Shown here in pieces: positions 11,610 through 24,105 of a stretch of 64,000 bases of DNA (the stretch's first letter is position 1; the number at the start of each line of letters is the position of its first letter). The DNA comes from Oasisia sp. SBJ-2009 (lineage: Eukaryota > Annelida > Polychaeta > Sabellida > Siboglinidae): positions 16,457,055-16,521,054 of the forward strand of contig OZ024854.1 in the NCBI GenBank assembly GCA_964017155.1. Direction: 5' to 3'. Under the pieces are notes generated by a model. It did no database searches, was not told where the DNA came from, and worked only from the letters and a program-made list of their open reading frames with translations. The translations under genes were made by a program, and so were the position numbers.

Positions 11610-14600
11610 GTAGTAGTGAAGCTATTATGATTTTATGTATTGTAAGTAATGTGTTTATACCTGCACTGATAAAATATGAAATTATCTATTCAGTTTTTAT
11701 GAAACAAAGACACTTGTTCAGTTATTTTTTATGGTCCTTGATATAAACAACGTTTGCAATATTTGCTTAATGCTGTCTTATAATCTATTAGTTTTATCGA
11801 TTTTCCTCAATCGGATTTACCCAATACCCCTACGTTGTGGTCTTTAGTCACCACAACCATTCAGTGATTGTCTATACTTTCTGTTTGTTGACAAGGAACT
11901 TGAGTATACTTCTGCTTCATTATGAGATACGTATCGGCTTTACATTATTATCATGACCTGCCATATGTGATAGTACATTTGCTGTACAGATTGACATTGG
12001 TATCTTATGACACAACTGGTCACCATAAAATACTGTAATAAATTTAAGCTTACTCAATGTATTTCTGCTTTTTATTACTTTGGCGAACTGTACTTTACAG
12101 TGAGAGCTGCCGACACCTGTGAAACATCTACACACCACATGAAGTCCCAGCACTGTTACAGCTGTTTTAATATACGCCTTACAAGTGAAATGTATACATA
12201 AACATTTACAATACAATGGATCTTCACAATACATCACATACATAGCAGAAATACACTAGCAAAATAGTGTAACAAATTGTGACTAGGAAGAGCTAAGTGA
12301 TGTGTGTTTATGTATGTATACACGTATGTATATATATATGTTTGTGTGTATGCGCGTGCATACAGATTTGTCAGAACTTTCAATTATCAAAACATAAGTT
12401 GCCATTAGCATAATAAAATAAATAATCACCGTTACTTAGCCACTACAGAAGATGACAACACATTATGCACTGGAATCTTCACAGCACCTTGAACATTGTG
12501 GATATCTAACTTTTTAAATTATGAACATTAAGTATAATAAAAGGCATCACATTTCAACAATTACATTAACTTTGTTGAATAACATACCACAAAACTAATC
12601 GAATAATCCCAAGCGTGCTCAACTAACCAGGATAATACTTGAATATAAACTGTTTCAGTAGACTTTTAAAGGAAAAAAGACAGTTTTATGTTTTGCACCT
12701 AAAAGTATTAATACAAACTCACCATTTGCAACTACATGTACAATTAACATCTTCATATCAGTAGTTAACTCAGATTGCACTGGCAAACTGGAAGGTTCGG
12801 ATAAGTGTCCGATAGTCGCAAATGGCTCGACCAACAAGCACTGAACCTTGAGGTCTATTATGATGCACCAGGTTCTTAGGTTTGATTGACCTTTTATGTA
12901 AATACCCCAACTAATTTATTAGTAGCATACAGGTTACACTTTCGTGTGCATGAACAAATATTATAACGCCACACCATGAGGCTGTAATGGTTTTACCCGA
13001 TACAGTGCCAACGCAAATGTGACGACTATGCACGTTGTAAACGGGACTATTGCTATGGGAATGTATATATAAATTTCTGAGTATACACGTAAAAAGCAAA
13101 TTATACATGGAAGGTGGCCTAATAAGTTGAGAACATAATTTTTATTATCATTACAAATGCTAACAAGTCAGGCCAAAATACAGTTAGCATCGTAAAGCAC
13201 CATACACTAGTGTTCCTAGTTTTTTTACTTGCTATTTTGGAAGAGTAAGAACCTGTGACATCAGCCCTTCACTAAAAATGACATTGTCCATGTAACTTGA
13301 ATTATAATGGATAAGTTTTTATAATACTTCTACATGCACTGACCCTAACAATTGCCTTTTGTTACCCTTTAAGAAACATTTAACAATTAGGGCCAACGTT
13401 TATGATGATAATTTTGTTAGTCCGACATACAAGCTTATTACTGTTCTCCCAAAATTCCTTCCTCATGGAATATTGTGTTGTAACAGGCAACATTCCACAT
13501 TTCCCAATAATGCTTTCTATAATACACACATGAACTTTGTTAGTGCAGAAACCTCGGAAAGCATTTTGAGCAATCCTAAGTATTGCACACTATGCTGAAA
13601 ATAATTTACATTTTTATCTGGACATCATTTCACAAGAAACATATTTTTAAATGCTTATATATTCAATTATGAGCTCAGTTCATATATGTGAAATATTGGT
13701 AATTTTGACACGTAACTTGGAAACAATATTTCTACTTTAACGATGCTCCATAGCATGTTACATAGAAGAAAACCATTTTAATGACAAACATGTATGGCAA
13801 GGGTTTCACAACTGTTGCACTATGTTTCAGATATGTGGAATACTTCAGTTTCATTAGTACCTTGCCCAAGTAAAATTGTGGGTGGTAAAATATTTAATGA
13901 TGGGCAATAACTCAAATATCCCAACAGGTAGGTTTTACAGATCACCCAAAGCAACAGAGAGCCAAATTAATCCGGTTTTCATACCGTACTTCCCCTTAAT
14001 TAAAACTTCTCGATAGTAAATGATTATTATAGTTGATAAAATCATGCATAATCAATACGAAAAAAACCACAACAATGTTACAAGAATGCCAAGATAAAAA
14101 TTATCGCATACACGGTTAATTAACATGTCTTATCTCAAAGTAGAGTTTTCATTTGATTATCAAAAATGGATTCTACCATAGCCGTGGACCAACAGAGATA
14201 ATTTAGGAAACTAAAAACAATACATACAACTTAGTTTGGGATGTCAGACATGCACAACAGCAGCACGCTAGCTTAATTTACGTCTTAAGTAAAAGTTGTT
14301 TTTTGTGGCATTTAAAAAACGTTTCCACTTACATGAGCTTGTCACAATAGAATGGAGCAAACACATAAGCTCGTTTACAAGATCACACGAAAAACATGTA
14401 AAAATTACAAACGTTCACAAAATAAATATTGAAAAGCACTTGAAATGTATATTACACTAGTTATATAACATCGTCTTTCTTAAAACATCTGCCCCGCCTA
14501 GGTAAATAGCACATGTAAAGATAATGTAAAATCACCAGATTTACCACCACCAAGAAATCGTGGTCTACTATCGTGTAGTATTGTAGAGAAACCGGTATGA

Positions 14601-14718
14601 AGACGAGGCCCGCGTTCGCAGGATCACACAGCTCACTCGGTGGAGCGGACTCGTCAGTAAATGTGAAATAAAAATACATATTTACAAATAATAATTATAA
14701 AATTTGTCGCCGTCTAAT
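11610..14718. other. Intergenic / 3'-flanking DNA of the M-Ras gene
   Basis: AT-rich DNA between the THAP-relic repeats and the M-Ras stop codon. The part nearest 14718 should include the M-Ras 3' UTR (AATAAA-like words occur, for example AAAATAAATATT near 14418), but the polyadenylation site cannot be fixed. No other gene is seen. Confidence 0.5.
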
Positions 14719-14788
14719 TCACAGGATCGTACACTTCTTGCCGCCCGGCCGTCGCTTCTTCCGTTCCTTCTGGTCCACCGGCTGGTTC
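14719..14788 (-). CDS. MRAS: M-Ras exon 5 (C-terminal tail and stop)
   Basis: Acceptor TTTTGCAG. The exon completes codon 174 and encodes [19 protein letters not shown] followed by TIL and TGA at 14721-14719. The polybasic stretch plus CaaX motif is the membrane-targeting hypervariable region. Confidence 0.95.
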
Positions 14789-17700
14789 CTGCAAAATAGT
14801 TACTTTGCAATAAACATGACCCAAGGATACTCCCATGTTATTTCCATAAAGGTAAAATGTAGGAAATTAGTCCGACTATCTGGGTAATCAGGTGACGTTA
14901 CTATTCAGGCGACTTTTGTCCAGTCCCACAGGTGATCTCAATGGTGAGGTTCCACTGTAGACTAAATAATTGATTTTAGTAGTGTAAAGTAGTTGACTCA
15001 ACTGACCAGGGAGACAGACCATCACTAAGACCAAAGTCACACTCATGAACACAACCACTGCATATTATTAATATGTATATATATAATAATTAATTATTCA
15101 TATAGTGTTACATTCACATTTATAATCATCATGACAGAAAGCTCCTTGCATAAAAAAACTCCTGCAATTTAACAACAAATTCTGCTGAATGATTTTCCAC
15201 GTGAGCTCATTATCACGACGAAACAGTTGCCTGGAGATGTGTCCCTGTCACTTTGCTTAGCCACACTACCACAATTTGTCTGTTATTCTCATTCACGGCT
15301 TAATCAAGGTGTCATTAACAAAACTATGTATTGGTTTGACTCAGTAATAATTCACTGCTATGAAATGGACGCTCTCAGGGTGGAGAGGAAGATAACTGAA
15401 ATGGGATATGTGTAATAGGAGGTCTGCAGGACCAGTAGGGAAGAGGAATGGAGGTGGCAGTGAAATGGGTTCAGTGATGAGAGAATAGATAAAACAACTG
15501 AAGACTGTTTCTATACCATCCACACTGTTGTGTTAAGAACAAATAGAACAACAACATGACGACATACTTGATGACTCTAACAACAACATGACGACATACT
15601 TGATGACTCTAACAACAACATGACGACATACTTGACGACTAACAACACCATGACGACATACTTGACGACTCTAACAACAACATGACGACATACTTGATGA
15701 CTCTAACAACAACATGACGACATACTTGATGACTCTAACAACAACACGATGACATACTTGACGACTAACAACACAATGACGATTCTAACAACACCATGAC
15801 GACATACTTGACGACTCTAACAACAACATGACAACATACTTGATGACTCTAACAACAACATGACGACATACTTGACGACTAACAACACCATGACGACATA
15901 CTTGACGACTCTAACAACAACATGACGACATACTTGATGACTCTAACAACAACATGATGACATACTTGATGACTCTAACAACTTCGTGGAACGCTGCATC
16001 AACATTGAGAGGCGGGTCCTTGGCACTTGTCTCTATGTATGGAATCTGGAAACACATGAATACAGCTCATAAGAATGTCATATTATGGATAACTAACATA
16101 AATTTCTAACAACATCCATCCAAGAGTTTGTTTCTTGTATGGCTTGTTATGAAATTTCTTTTTGCAACTGTAATAATAACTTATACAAGAAAGTATTATT
16201 ATCATAGGATTGGTCTGTCACATACATAAAACATATTATTATGTACTGTGGAGCTGACAATTTCCTGATAAAATCAGCATATTTCAGGGATCAAACACGA
16301 CAAGAAGAAATAATCTTAGAAGAACAGTATCTCAGACTTTTGGTGCCTCAAAAATGCAAACTGTTTATTATGGTTAATAATGTCTTGCAATGTTTCCCTG
16401 GGTAAAATGATGGGCAAGGTGGTAAGGTGAGCTGGGCAAGTGCTGAAAGCTCATGTGATGCTATGGGGCATGCTACTCGAAACTGTATTAAAACATAACT
16501 TCAAAATGGTGCATTACAAAGTGTGTTTTAACCTATTCCGAGGCACATAACAGGAAAAGAAATTACAAGTTTGCATATAAATGTATTTATACCATTACTT
16601 GTACATAAATAGTCAGCAGGGACACATGAAATAGCTACGAGGTGGCTTAGAAAAACAGTGAGGTGGCCCACATTGCTTGTCATATAGCAGGGGAAACACT
16701 GTCTTGGTTGGTCCTAAAATATAATTTTCCACAGCGAACTGTTTACTATGTAGCACAAGCTAATTCTGCACATGAGGCAACAATACTAGTTGTCTAGGTC
16801 ATCTCCCACAAATGATGTGATTCTGACAGAAATGCATGTAAGCTATACTTGTACCTTATAACCTCATCTTTCAGTGGCCACAACTGTTCTGAACTTGAAG
16901 GTTGCTTCAATACACAAGACAAGTAATGAGATATCATATCTGACATTTTACAATACTTGATTGCACATGTTTTTATAGTGTAACTGACCTTGAGGGAGGC
17001 CGCAAGTTCACGACCTTGTTCATCCTTAACCTTGCGCAGGTGGACAAGGTCAACCTTGTTTGCAACAAGTATCATTGGATAGCAGTCCCTGTAATGAAAC
17101 ATCCTTTAATGTAATTGCTAACGACATATTCAACTTGGTACAGTGTAAAGAATTGTTTTGTACAGCCAGCTGACACCAATAAAATTTATTGTGCACCACC
17201 GACTCGTCAGGGCAACTTATTATATGTGACCATCTTTTTATATTTTACCTCACTTGAAAACGAATCACCACGGATGGCATACTGGTTCAATTTGACCAAT
17301 TTCAGTGATCAATAATTTATCTACATAGCCGATGACTGTTTCTGTATGGTGTTACCTGCAATTACATCATATTTACACTGTGGAAATATATACTTTCCTT
17401 ATCTTTAAATTTGCAAGATGGATTAATTGTTATTAAAATAGATTTATTTATTTCTTAAATGTAAGTTCACTGTACTGAATTTCTGCAGTTGCAACCTATT
17501 TGCTGGCACAAAAAACCATCCCACATGCACATTGCAACACTGTGGTCATAACAATGACAAACAAATAAATTAGTAAACCACCATTTTTACTACTTCTGTA
17601 CAATGTATATAAACATATGACCATCTATGTAGTGAAAAGTGATGTAGCTGCCTAGTTTTACTTAACATATTTTGCACTGGTGTGGCAGACTTGTACACAA

Positions 17701-20700
17701 ATGAGACTACCCTTTTATAACCTTTATAAGACTACCCTTTGGACAGTATTCCAGGTAAGACAGATGTGATTACTTTATTCATGTTCTCAGTGCCTGATCT
17801 GCAAATGACAACATTAGCTGTCACTAGGCCTGTCAGACCCAGTATTTGGCAGTGGACATGCTGTTGTTTCCTGCTGTGTCCCAGCAATTGGCTGCCATCA
17901 TGCGTAAATTAAATAAACAGTTCACAGCCAAATTGCCTTACAATCACAAGGTGCCCCAAACCATGACCCACATGATGTGGCTACATCTGATCACTGTAAG
18001 ATAGCTGTAATCTAGAACTTTAATCAGAATCCAAACTTTATAATATGTATTTATTCCCCGGTGTACTGTAACGTAATCGTGGAATTCTAATAACTAAGTT
18101 AGTCCAGTGTGGTGATCGCTTTAGTTGCCTGCCCTGGCAAGTGTTTGTAAAGTGTGTACGTACCTGTCCTTCACACGCAGGATCTGGGTGTAGAAGTTGA
18201 TGATGTTGTCAAAGCTCTGTTTGTCAGTGACGGAGTAGACCAGGAGGAAGCCGTCTCCCTTCCTCATGTACTGCTCCCTCATGGCACTGAACTCCTCCTG
18301 TCCAGCCGTGTCCAGTACTGTGGGCAACAAGGTTATGGTCAGCCTCCAATTCTCACATTGTCACAATTATAGATGCCTTCTCAATTTGATTTTTCCTGTC
18401 ATATCAGATACAGTTTGTGAGGTTACTGTTTGAAAAAGCAAACATTCGAATTGTCATATCCTCTCCATAATAAATATGGTGTACTACTGTACACTGTAGG
18501 ATAGCTCGTGCAACTGTCAATAGTATAGAATTGGTAAATTCATCAGCCAAAGTACACATGCTTGTATTATGGTATTTATATACTATTTAATCCAAGATCC
18601 AGGCTGAAAACAATTCCAGTAATTAATATTTGATGATGTGAATGTGCAATGCAATTATGCACCAGTTTCTGTGACGACATTAACTTTGCTGACCAAACAA
18701 TCAAGTTGCCTGATGGACAAATGGTGACACTGCAGTTGGTCTTGGTCCTTTTCATTCAACTAATGTCCAGTAGAATGTGGCATGTGCAGATATTAATTAA
18801 TCTATTTACAGCAAATCTACACATTACACTGGTAAGTAACAGCAGGCAAATGTGAACTTGACAGTAATGCCAGTTTCACTCATATAAAACAAATACTTTT
18901 TGCAAATTAATTTAACATTGGTGCTGCACTGCTGCTCCATAAAATTAAATAAACAGCTCCTTGTTTACTTATGTGTAATGTTTTTCAACAGTCGAAAGTG
19001 AAGCCGAACATAAAAATTCATGAATTCACCATGATAAAACAAAAATAGACATGATGAGTAATTGCAGTATTTATGGTGGCAGAAATAGCAAAGTCGGCAA
19101 ACACTTGGTGAATACAACTACATGCCTCAACTTTGTATACAATGGGACGCACTGGTTTCAAAAAATATTTGTCAGATTTTTATATATTATTTGTTGATAC
19201 TGTTTTCAACATAATTTTTTTATGCAGTGCAAGACAGCTTACATCAGCAACATGATGTTCACTTACAGGTATTACTCAGGTGGGTGTGACTGTGACAATA
19301 TGCTGACAAGTTTTTTTCAGAAATAGACCTTACAAATTCTCAGAACCTGAATTCTCAGAACCTGTTGTTGAATACACTGACTCACAGACATAATTCAAGG
19401 AGTCATATAAACCTGCAAAGTAATGAACGCATAACACTACATTAAACCAAAGTCAGCTCTGACCCCCTCTATGTGAAACTGTGAATCACACTGACCATAA
19501 CTGAAAGTTTATATTCATCCAAATGTAGACTCTCTTGAGGTCGGTGCTAGTTACTAATCTTTTTGTAAGCCAAGATTGTGTTCTTAATGTAAAAATGGGC
19601 CAATAGGTCCCAAAGTCCTTTGGACTACATTGTGAGTTAGCAATTTTTAATTAAATGTTTTTGTGTGAATCATGATCACTGTCTAGTCTATGAGATGTCC
19701 AAAACCACAGCCAAATTGTGTGAATGCAACAACAGGGCTGGTCATTATTGATCTCAGTAAAATGTAGTTATCTACTTGATAGTACACATACTTACACTCC
19801 ACTCAGCCAGCCCAGTAATCAGAATGCAGCTGATACTGAAGTTTAAATTTCACTGTAGTCAAATTTTATGTTTGCCACATACAAGTGACAATATATTTGT
19901 AACCGGTAGACAGTAGTAGACACCACACTCACATCATTTTAAAGATAATTAAATGAACATAAAACTCAATAAATCTTGCATAGAAAATCAAAAAAAATTA
20001 ATACCTACCCAATTGTGATTTTTATGTCATCACGTAGACAAATAAATACTGTTTCAGAAAATGTATACTTTTGTGTATTTGCCTACAGTAGTTTTCATTC
20101 TAGAACCTTCTATATGTCCCTTCTTTAATCTTAGCAGCATTTGCCCCAGAAACTTGGTCCTCATAAGGTTAAACATTAATACAGACTCTATAGATAGTTC
20201 TAAAGATACTAAATGGAGCATATGTAAATAAAACCAGTTTTATGTCAAACAACAGCACAACACATTTGTTTTGAGACAATTTCTCTGCCAACAAAGAGGC
20301 ATGCCACACAGGCATCAAGAATGTGTGTGTCACAAATTAAATTCCCAGCTTACTAATTCATCATGCTGAAGTGATGAGTCATGCAGTTTAAAGACATTCC
20401 AACATTCCGCGCAATTTTTTTTATTAAAAGGAATGTGAGCATTATGCACAAGTGGTGATGCAGAAAGAAAATATCTTTCTCAATTCCTGTGGTCCCCATA
20501 TTAATATTTATGACAGACAATAGTCTAGATCAAAACAGTAACAAACTATGCCATCACCTGTATACCAGAACCCAGGCACGACATAGCTTGACTACGGACA
20601 GGTGATTGATAGCACACAATAAACAACTGTGACTAAGCTGCCATCTTTGTCACCACTCACGAGCAGGTATGAACTCACTCGAGGACGGCCAACTCTTGAA

Positions 20701-22078
20701 AGTAAATATTTTGGTTGTTGTCAATAGAAGCACCATGACCTGCATAACTGGCCACACCTTGCCTTATATTCTGGTCACGAGCTTCCACCACTTTTCTTCT
20801 GAATTTAATATTAGTAAAACTGTCACTAAATAGACAATAATATAATTCAGAGTTTTTCATGGGGATTATTTATGAAAGCAAACATGTATTTTTCACCACA
20901 ACGCATAACTTTATGCAGAGATTATCAACCTGTTATTCAGATGGCTAAAACCTGTTTTGGATGGCTAGAAATATCGGTGGACAAAAATGGGTGTCAGACT
21001 TTTGTAGTAATTTCAGGTGATCAAGCATGGCTCAACTGGCTGGGTTTACCTTCTGGTGACCACCAAATAAATGACTGGCAACTTATACTTGATGTATACC
21101 AATTCCGTACTGCACATTACAGATTAAAATGAAATGGTATATTATACGATGTCACCATTCAATTCTGGCTGAATCCAATTGATAATTCACAGCAAGAAAA
21201 AAAAAACGGATTTAGCTTCCATATTAAAGCAGTAATATCACAACAGTCAGGAGACAATCACAACTGCAATTACAGCTCTCATGATACTATGACAATATTA
21301 AAACTCCTTGATATCACCCATATCTAGACGAGAAATGAGTATTAAAAAAATTATTATGCATAGTCCGGGCTCTAGCAAGTAATCTCCCACCAAGTATCTA
21401 TTAAATATCTACACAAATGTTGCAGCCTTAGCTATAATATTATACAACTCTGTCACTGTGAGTTGTCTTTAGTTTAGCATTAAGCCATAGTTTTAGAAAT
21501 AACAATTGTGCAAATGAAAGCAGGTGCAGATGCCTGTTAATATATATTCTTTAAATATAAGTACATGTAATTAGTTGTATGTTAAATTAAGTCTGGGAAC
21601 AAGGCTGATCATGACACTGTCACAGGCCACGTGCATGACATATAGCCACAGCAATGCGTGGTATCATTTGTCCCAGAGCTAGACACAGTTGTCAAAGTTG
21701 ACACTGACAGACTGTCACTGTCACTGACAGCTAACGGCAACGAAAGGCGGTACGTGAAGTGAAAGTATACGCGTAACAAGCATACGTGCCGAAGGCATAT
21801 ATGCATATGACATCTAGCCCTTCACAAAGCTTCCATACAATGACGCCTTGCCTTAAGAAGTCCCTGATTTCGAAACATGTCGCATACTAACCGTCGAGAA
21901 TACACCACTGTCCGTCTATCTCCGTGTGTTGTATGTACGAATCTTCGATCGTCGGGTCGTAGTCCTGAACGAACATTTTCTGAAAGAACTGAATCGTTAG
22001 CGCCGATTTTCCGACGCCACCGTCACCAACGACCACAAGTTTATACGTGGTGACATTTTCATTGGGAGGTTTCGACAT
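14719..22078 (-). CDS. MRAS: M-Ras small GTPase gene, complete coding region in five exons
   Basis: Joining the minus-strand exons 21892-22078, 18164-18317, 16989-17088, 15966-16045 and 14719-14788 gives 591 nt, a 196-residue protein with no stop or frameshift. All introns have GT/AG ends. G-box motifs are complete: GDGGVGKS (residues 18-25), effector loop YDPTIEDSY (40-48), DTAGQEE (65-71), NKVD (124-127) and ETSAK (152-156). The tail is lysine/arginine-rich and ends CTIL, a CaaX box whose final Leu predicts geranylgeranylation. M-Ras rather than R-Ras or classical Ras is indicated by GDGGVGKS instead of the GxGGVGKS of R-Ras, by IQFFQK, by HTEIDGQW and by FSAMREQYM. Vertebrate M-Ras is 208 residues, so this form is slightly shorter in the tail. 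M-Ras acts at the membrane, activating RAF together with SHOC2-PP1. Confidence 0.96.
14789..15965 (-). other. M-Ras intron 4, containing a donor-derived minisatellite
   Basis: Starts GTATGT and ends TTTTGCAG on the minus strand. Its first 400 or so bases are occupied by the 15548-15977 minisatellite; the rest is ordinary AT-rich intron. Confidence 0.9.
15548..15977. repeat. Minisatellite of 14 units (about 32 bp) derived from the exon 4 splice-donor junction
   Basis: Fourteen units run head to tail; most are 32 bp, some 29 bp (CTA lost) and one is cut to 21 bp. On the minus strand each unit spans GTTAGAGTCATCAA, the last bases of M-Ras exon 4, followed by GTATGTC, its splice donor. Thirteen units keep the GTATG donor word. 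The unit next to the exon (15946-15977) contains the authentic donor. The variation between units (GTCATC versus GTCGTC) alternates in blocks, suggesting that blocks of units were duplicated together. Confidence 0.95.
15966..16045 (-). CDS. MRAS: M-Ras exon 4 (ETSAK motif)
   Basis: Acceptor TTTCCAG; encodes [19 protein letters not shown] then HEVVRVI and two bases of codon 174. ETSAK is the G5 guanine-base loop. The donor is GTATGT, repeated many times downstream in the minisatellite. Confidence 0.95.
16046..16988 (-). other. M-Ras intron 3
   Basis: Runs from donor GTCAGT to acceptor TTTCCAG on the minus strand. It is AT-rich with no recognised internal feature. Confidence 0.9.
16989..17088 (-). 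CDS. MRAS: M-Ras exon 3 (NKVD motif)
   Basis: Acceptor ATTACAG, donor GTCAGT. It completes the Arg codon 114 and encodes [18 protein letters not shown] and [15 protein letters not shown], ending in phase 0. NKVD is the guanine-specificity loop (G4). Confidence 0.95.
17089..18163 (-). other. M-Ras intron 2
   Basis: Begins GTACGT and ends ATTACAG on the minus strand. No gene or repeat family was recognised inside. Confidence 0.9.
18164..18317 (-). CDS. MRAS: M-Ras exon 2 (switch II)
   Basis: Acceptor CCCACAG, donor GTACGT. Encodes [18 protein letters not shown] and on to LRVKDR, including the DTAGQ catalytic-glutamine loop. The reading frame is continuous with exons 1 and 3. Confidence 0.95.
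18318..21891 (-). other. M-Ras intron 1
   Basis: A 3.6-kb intron, GTTAGT to CCCACAG on the minus strand. It is AT-rich and contains short reading frames on both strands without recognised motifs, among them 20872-21132 (plus) and 20675-20860 (minus), which I regard as chance. Confidence 0.85.
21892..22078 (-). CDS. MRAS: M-Ras exon 1 (start codon, P-loop, effector loop)
   Basis: The start [20 protein letters not shown] was chosen at 22078 because it gives the short N-terminal extension typical of M-Ras. An upstream in-frame ATG at 22234 would add 52 basic residues without any family counterpart. The donor is GTTAGT. Confidence 0.94.
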
Positions 22079-22460
22079 TTTAACAATGTATCTCGCTTGC
22101 AAAACGACCCTGAACGAGATTCCGACTAGTAGTTGACACCGACTGTCTAGGCCCGCGTCGAGTCGAGACGAACAGCGAGGCGTCCTTGACCTTTGCACAA
22201 CTGCAAAACAGGTCTTCGATTTCGTTGGCAACAAACGACAGCTTTTCAGTCAATGTCGTCTGGTCGTAGCTTTTTCGAGTGCAAACCGTATGCGGCGTTT
22301 TGGACTTATATTGACGTTCGCTGATTATACATACAGCTACCGCAACGAAACAAGATAATTATTTCGAGAGCAAACCGCACTCGCAGCTAGCTGCCTACAG
22401 TTACACCGACCCACAGCACTCCGGCGCCGAATCAATGGCCGATTATATATGACGTTATTT
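22079..22460 (-). promoter_or_regulatory. Candidate M-Ras 5' UTR and promoter region
   Basis: CG-dinucleotide-rich DNA directly upstream of the M-Ras start, in contrast to the AT-rich flanks on both sides, which fits a broad CpG-type promoter. No precise start site or TATA box can be assigned. Confidence 0.45.
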
Positions 22461-23908
22461 TTAGTTCTTTGTTCTCATTGGGTGGATTGTATCAAACACA
22501 GTATGTGAATCGATGGAACAACTTTTGCTGCACAAAAGTGGAAGATAATGCTGGATTATATATTGCTTCGACTAATGCCAGTAATGGCAAGCTGAAAATA
22601 ACACGCCGTTCTTGTTCGCATCAAATATGACGATAACCGATAGCCGTGATCTCGCCTAAGAGGCTAAGACAGTCCTAACAGTAACAATGATGACGCACGA
22701 GCCTCAAGTCTGCTCATGAGTGACATGACGCATGACGCTTTGGTCTCATCAAATTTGAGCGTTGAAATTCGATGACGGGACGGCACGAACATTTTCTTGC
22801 ATATCAAGTGCCTGGAACATGTGCGTACGTACTTAGATACGCATGCACGTTCTGACGTACGCAGAGCGCGGGGGCGTATGTGGGAACCGGCAAATCCGCT
22901 AGGTTCGCGTCGGTAGATCAGTTGCCGTTTGTACTCATTAGGTTTTTTTCTGCTCACGAGGGAAGGTCCAGGGAAACTCCTTTTACAGGCTCATGTCAAT
23001 CATATGAAGGTGATACCACATTTTTCTGAGACCTAATGACAGAGAATGCCAACATGAAACATTTTAGTTTAAGTTATTTAATTTTGCATTTGACGAGTGA
23101 ATATATGCGATAAGTTCAGATAATTATATCTTCTATAATTATATAGTTTAGTGAAGTTTTCAGAAGTTTGGCTGGTAGTTATACTTGAATATTGACTAAG
23201 AATTGACCCTGAACGTACATTTCATACAAATCGCATGTAGTGCTTTGCAGCTAAGTCGTTTTGAATTTACCGCCCATTTTTGGGGGGATTGCGCTATAAC
23301 GCAATATAACGGCCATCTTTGAGTATTCAAATAATATCTAATCTAACTGCATCTTTGATAACGATGTTTTAAAAGATGCTATATCTAGGTGTAAATGGAT
23401 ATCTAAATATTTAATCTTTCTAATGAATATTTAAATTTATATGTTTATTTGAGCATCTTATCAATAAGTATTGGATTAGAAACCTTTCCCGTGCCAATCA
23501 TTATGCTGCTTAAATTGTGACTGGTACTTTTTAATTTTATTTACAGAGAAGCATCGCCAAGAGACACGTCAAGGTTGACAAATAGATCTGCTACATAAAT
23601 ATTACTATATGTCATACTATACTACTAGCTACTACTACTACTAATAATAATAACTTTATTGTCCAATTCATAGAATGGAAATACATTTTGCACTTTGGAG
23701 GTTGCATAAAAACACAATAGTAATAATGCATGTATTCAGTAAAATCAAGCATGTAAATATATAAACGTTAGCTAAAAATACAAATATTATATATATTGGA
23801 ATAAATAAATAGACTAAAACAATATGACAATATTATAATAAGATAAATAAATAAATTAATTAATAAATATGATAAAAAAACATTGCATTGGCAGCGGTAG
23901 AGAATGTG
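22461..23908. other. Intergenic DNA between M-Ras and the Gypsy element
   Basis: Mostly AT-rich and non-coding. At 23625-23700 an ACT/AAT microsatellite is followed by AACTTTATTGTCCAATTCATAG and on, in the style of an inverted LINE or SINE 3' end. Bases 23856-23908 would have been the original downstream end of the minus-strand frame now cut at 32389 (see that entry). Confidence 0.5.
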
Positions 23909-23913
23909 ATAGT

Positions 23914-24091
23914 TAGAACATTACGAAATAACGATAGGTCCCTTCGAGACGCAGGACTCTGGCGAGTACAGGGACGACACGTCACTATGTAAATGGCGAC
24001 CGCATATTCAGCGTATCTGTATATTGTCATGCTTATCAATATAATCATTAAAGTATATAAGTATTGAACAAATGGAAGTCATTCTTATTTA
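23914..24091 (+). repeat. 5' LTR, 178 bp
   Basis: Begins TAGAACATTACG and ends ATTCTTATTTA. The same 178-bp unit occurs as a solo LTR at 56675-56852, and split into two parts as the 3' LTR at 31610-32383. Ends are T...A, not the usual TG...CA. A TATGTAAA word (about 23987) lies roughly 25 bp before a TCAG initiator-like site at 24008-24011, and an ATTAAA word near 24047 could serve polyadenylation. Confidence 0.93.
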
Positions 24092-24105
24092 TATACAGAT
24101 ACGCT
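24091..24105 (+). promoter_or_regulatory. Putative self-primer binding site
   Basis: The 15 bases at the LTR/leader junction (ATATACAGATACGCT) are the exact reverse complement of 24010-24024 (AGCGTATCTGTATAT) within the same LTR. That string would be the 5' end of the transcript if it starts at the A of TCAG. No tRNA-like TGG-starting site follows the LTR. This matches the self-priming arrangement known from Tf1-type Gypsy elements, but is inferred here from sequence alone. Confidence 0.7.

Noticed and set aside
15548..15977. Regular 32-bp repeats resembling a CRISPR array
   Set aside because: There are no unique spacers between repeats; units run head to tail, and the genome is eukaryotic. 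It is a minisatellite derived from an exon/intron junction.
20872..21132. 86-codon plus frame inside M-Ras intron 1
   Set aside because: No motif, AT-rich codon use and location in an intron; most likely chance.
22079..22234. Upstream in-frame ATG of M-Ras adding 52 residues
   Set aside because: The extra residues are unlike any Ras-family N-terminus and cover the CG-rich 5' UTR. The start at 22078 matches the family.
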